A stretch of 64,000 nucleotides of DNA, taken from assembly GCA_963663365.2 (NCBI GenBank), contig CAXXIH010000003.1, positions 248,001 through 312,000 on the forward strand. The letters run 5' to 3'. How positions within the stretch are numbered: the stretch's first letter is position 1; each line of letters begins with the position of its first letter. Below, in pieces: positions 62,502-64,000 of this stretch. The notes below the pieces were generated by a model. The model had not been told where the DNA came from. It was given only the letters and a program-made list of their open reading frames with translations, and made no database searches. Source of the stretch: G963663365 sp963663365. Lineage in GTDB: Bacteria > Hinthialibacterota > Hinthialibacteria > Hinthialibacterales > G963663365. The translations under genes were made by a program, and so were the position numbers.

Positions 62502-64000
62502 ATGAATGATTGCATGAAATCTTGCCGTATAAACCAATGGATTTCTTTATTCGTTTTTGTTGCTTTTATAAGTATGAATGGGAGGAGTGTCGTGGGACAA
62601 ACATTTGAAGCCCCCTACAAAGACCGGCGTTCAGGACTATCTGCCGCGTGGTTCAATACTTTGGCCGCTCCGGACGTTTTCGCTTCTCTCGAAGGATGCC
62701 GCGCGCAGTTGGAAGCGTTGAAGGCTATCGGAATCGACTGCTTATTTGCAGGAGAGGATAAAACATTTTCCGTCGTTGAAAGTGGGAGTTCTGCCGATCC
62801 GCTTGAAAATATCTATGCCTTGGCCGATGAACTTGGATTTCAAGTTATTAGTCTGATCCCGGTTCAGGCATCTGAGTGGATGACGTACAGCGATGAAGAA
62901 CTTGCCGGTCTTTCTTCCTCTGTCCTATCCCGGGCCGAAGAAATTGTTGGCAGGTTCGGGTCTCGTTCGGGTTTTGGCGGTTTTATATTGCCTTTGTCTA
63001 TTGATGGAAAGAATTTTACAGGGCAAGAAGTCTGTACGCGTTTGGGCGGATTCATAGGCTCGCTTGTAACCCGCCTGCGCGAACTTGCCCCGGGAAAAGT
63101 CATTGCCGGTTTAGGGCAAATGGCGGTTGGTGATGAAGCCGCAGCCACAAAGAATATGTGGGATGATTTCCTCCAAACGGCATCTCTCGATGTGTTGGTG
63201 ATTTGTGAAGGGTTATCCGAGGACCGTGATCTCGAATCCACAATCCTAGAGCAACACCTGGGAGCATTAGTCCGTGCCGCAGATGAAAATAATGTACGTC
63301 TGTGGGGCGCTATTGAGATGGTTCAGGTTGATCATGAAAATGGCGATGCAGCTGTTTCTGCAACCTATCCGAATGTGAACCGACAGTTGTCGCGGATCCA
63401 GAAATACACCGAACGGTTGGTGGCTTTGCCTTCTACAGAGTTTCTTCTGCCCGATACCTCATCCGAGTCGAACCGCACGGCGGCACAATTGCTCTATCAA
63501 AGATATCAATCTTGGTACGATAAAAATTCCGCTTCGTTTTCTCCATTAACTCCAGCCGTTCCGCCTATTGCAGCAAATCCTCCATCGAAGACAATTGGGG
63601 GAAGTTTTGCTCAGATCATCGGCGCGGCACAATATTTTGCCGATCCCGAGTATATCGGTGCGGAATTGGACCGGATGCAAGCGGTTGGTGTTGAGATGAT
63701 AATTCCTGATTCAACATTCCGGGATATCGCCTATTACCCGTCTGAATATCTGACAGGCCGCGAAAACGATGCCGATGCATTGGGAGCGATTTTGAATGCC
63801 TGCGCAGAACGGGATATGGAAATGCTGCTTTCCCTGCCCCACTTTGAGTATTCTTGGGTTTGGACTTTTAATTCGGATACGGCCTCCTTTTTTGAGAAGG
63901 TGGATCCGATGATTCAGGAGATGCACTCGCTTTATGGTGACCATCCGGCATTCGGAGGATGGTATATACCGTACGAACTCTGTGATGCGTTTCTCGGCGA
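62502..64000 (+). CDS. Secreted DUF4434-like tandem TIM-barrel protein (3' end cut off)
   Basis: Open frame of 499 codons running off the right edge. AGGA lies 7 bases before ATG 62502; ATG 62514 is an alternative. A hydrophobic segment (WISLFVFVAFISM, then VVGQ) is a signal peptide. The first domain (about 40-330) has SAAWFNTL and LKAIGIDCLFAGED, and the second, beginning GGSFAQIIGAAQYFADPEYI, repeats that layout with LDRMQAVGVEMIIPDS and GGWYIPYELCD. The last motif matches the DUF4434 protein at 57.5 kb. Two such barrels in one chain are unusual. It probably acts outside the cytoplasm on the glycan imported by the ABC system. It lies 9 bases after lacI. Confidence 0.78.
   Translation, partial: MNDCMKSCRINQWISLFVFVAFISMNGRSVVGQTFEAPYKDRRSGLSAAWFNTLAAPDVFASLEGCRAQLEALKAIGIDCLFAGEDKTFSVVESGSSADPLENIYALADELGFQVISLIPVQASEWMTYSDEELAGLSSSVLSRAEEIVGRFGSRSGFGGFILPLSIDGKNFTGQEVCTRLGGFIGSLVTRLRELAPGKVIAGLGQMAVGDEAAATKNMWDDFLQTASLDVLVICEGLSEDRDLESTILEQHLGALVRAADENNVRLWGAIEMVQVDHENGDAAVSATYPNVNRQLSRIQKYTERLVALPSTEFLLPDTSSESNRTAAQLLYQRYQSWYDKNSASFSPLTPAVPPIAANPPSKTIGGSFAQIIGAAQYFADPEYIGAELDRMQAVGVEMIIPDSTFRDIAYYPSEYLTGRENDADALGAILNACAERDMEMLLSLPHFEYSWVWTFNSDTASFFEKVDPMIQEMHSLYGDHPAFGGWYIPYELCDAFLG

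Overview
The window reads as a chromosome fragment of a free-living, probably diderm, heterotrophic bacterium from a poorly sampled phylum. Codon use is even and of moderate GC. Secreted polysaccharide-active enzymes, FG-GAP proteins with Thr-Pro linkers, discoidin-like secreted proteins, a pilin-like protein inside a sugar-uptake locus and DUF4434 TIM-barrel proteins together resemble candidate phyla such as Sumerlaeota or Hydrogenedentota. That placement is inference from gene content; no rRNA is present. I saw no phage, IS element or CRISPR array.

Region 1 (1-12.9 kb) is mostly housekeeping on the + strand: endonuclease III, a NifS/IscS cysteine desulfurase, an FGGY sugar kinase, family 4 uracil-DNA glycosylase, PriA and a class I aminotransferase. 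A small minus-strand gene with a FliG-N-like segment sits near the start, and two paralogous surface FG-GAP proteins lie at 7.3-11.6 kb.

Region 2 (12.9-31 kb) mixes secreted enzymes and core genes: a 1454-aa heparinase II/III-like protein, an Asp23 protein, a YbhN-type membrane protein with LarC, CysK, a tRNA-Met, a subtilisin-like protease, a small CxxC protein, a BNR-repeat secreted protein, a soluble PAS histidine kinase and a family 9 glycoside hydrolase.

Region 3 (31-54.2 kb, all minus strand) is a large exopolysaccharide locus. From its 5' end it runs: REC-PP2C-HATPase regulator, Wzy-like polymerase/ligase, Wzx flippase, Wzc-like chain-length protein, three family 4 glycosyltransferases (one broken by two single-base frame errors), one canonical phosphoglycosyl transferase, two fusion proteins carrying degenerate phosphoglycosyl-transferase domains, a STAS protein, an NDP-sugar pyrophosphorylase, an alkaline-phosphatase-superfamily protein, a family 2 glycosyltransferase, a nucleotidyltransferase-like protein and a one-module NRPS (C-A-PCP-TE) whose thioesterase has Cys where Ser is usual. 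The PP2C/HATPase protein and the STAS protein form a plausible partner switch controlling the polymer. The NRPS with its neighbours is the best candidate here for an undescribed system, perhaps joining an amino acid to the polymer or a small molecule.

Region 4 (54.3-64 kb) is a carbohydrate-uptake locus: two ABC permeases, a solute-binding lipoprotein, DUF4434 proteins, two discoidin-like secreted proteins, a pilin-like protein and a LacI-type regulator. The divergent lacI promoter region carries two inverted copies of the same 12-bp operator, one just downstream of a good sigma-70-type promoter. Four secreted proteins spread over regions 2 and 4 end with the same short W-x-L motif, a possible C-terminal sorting signal.
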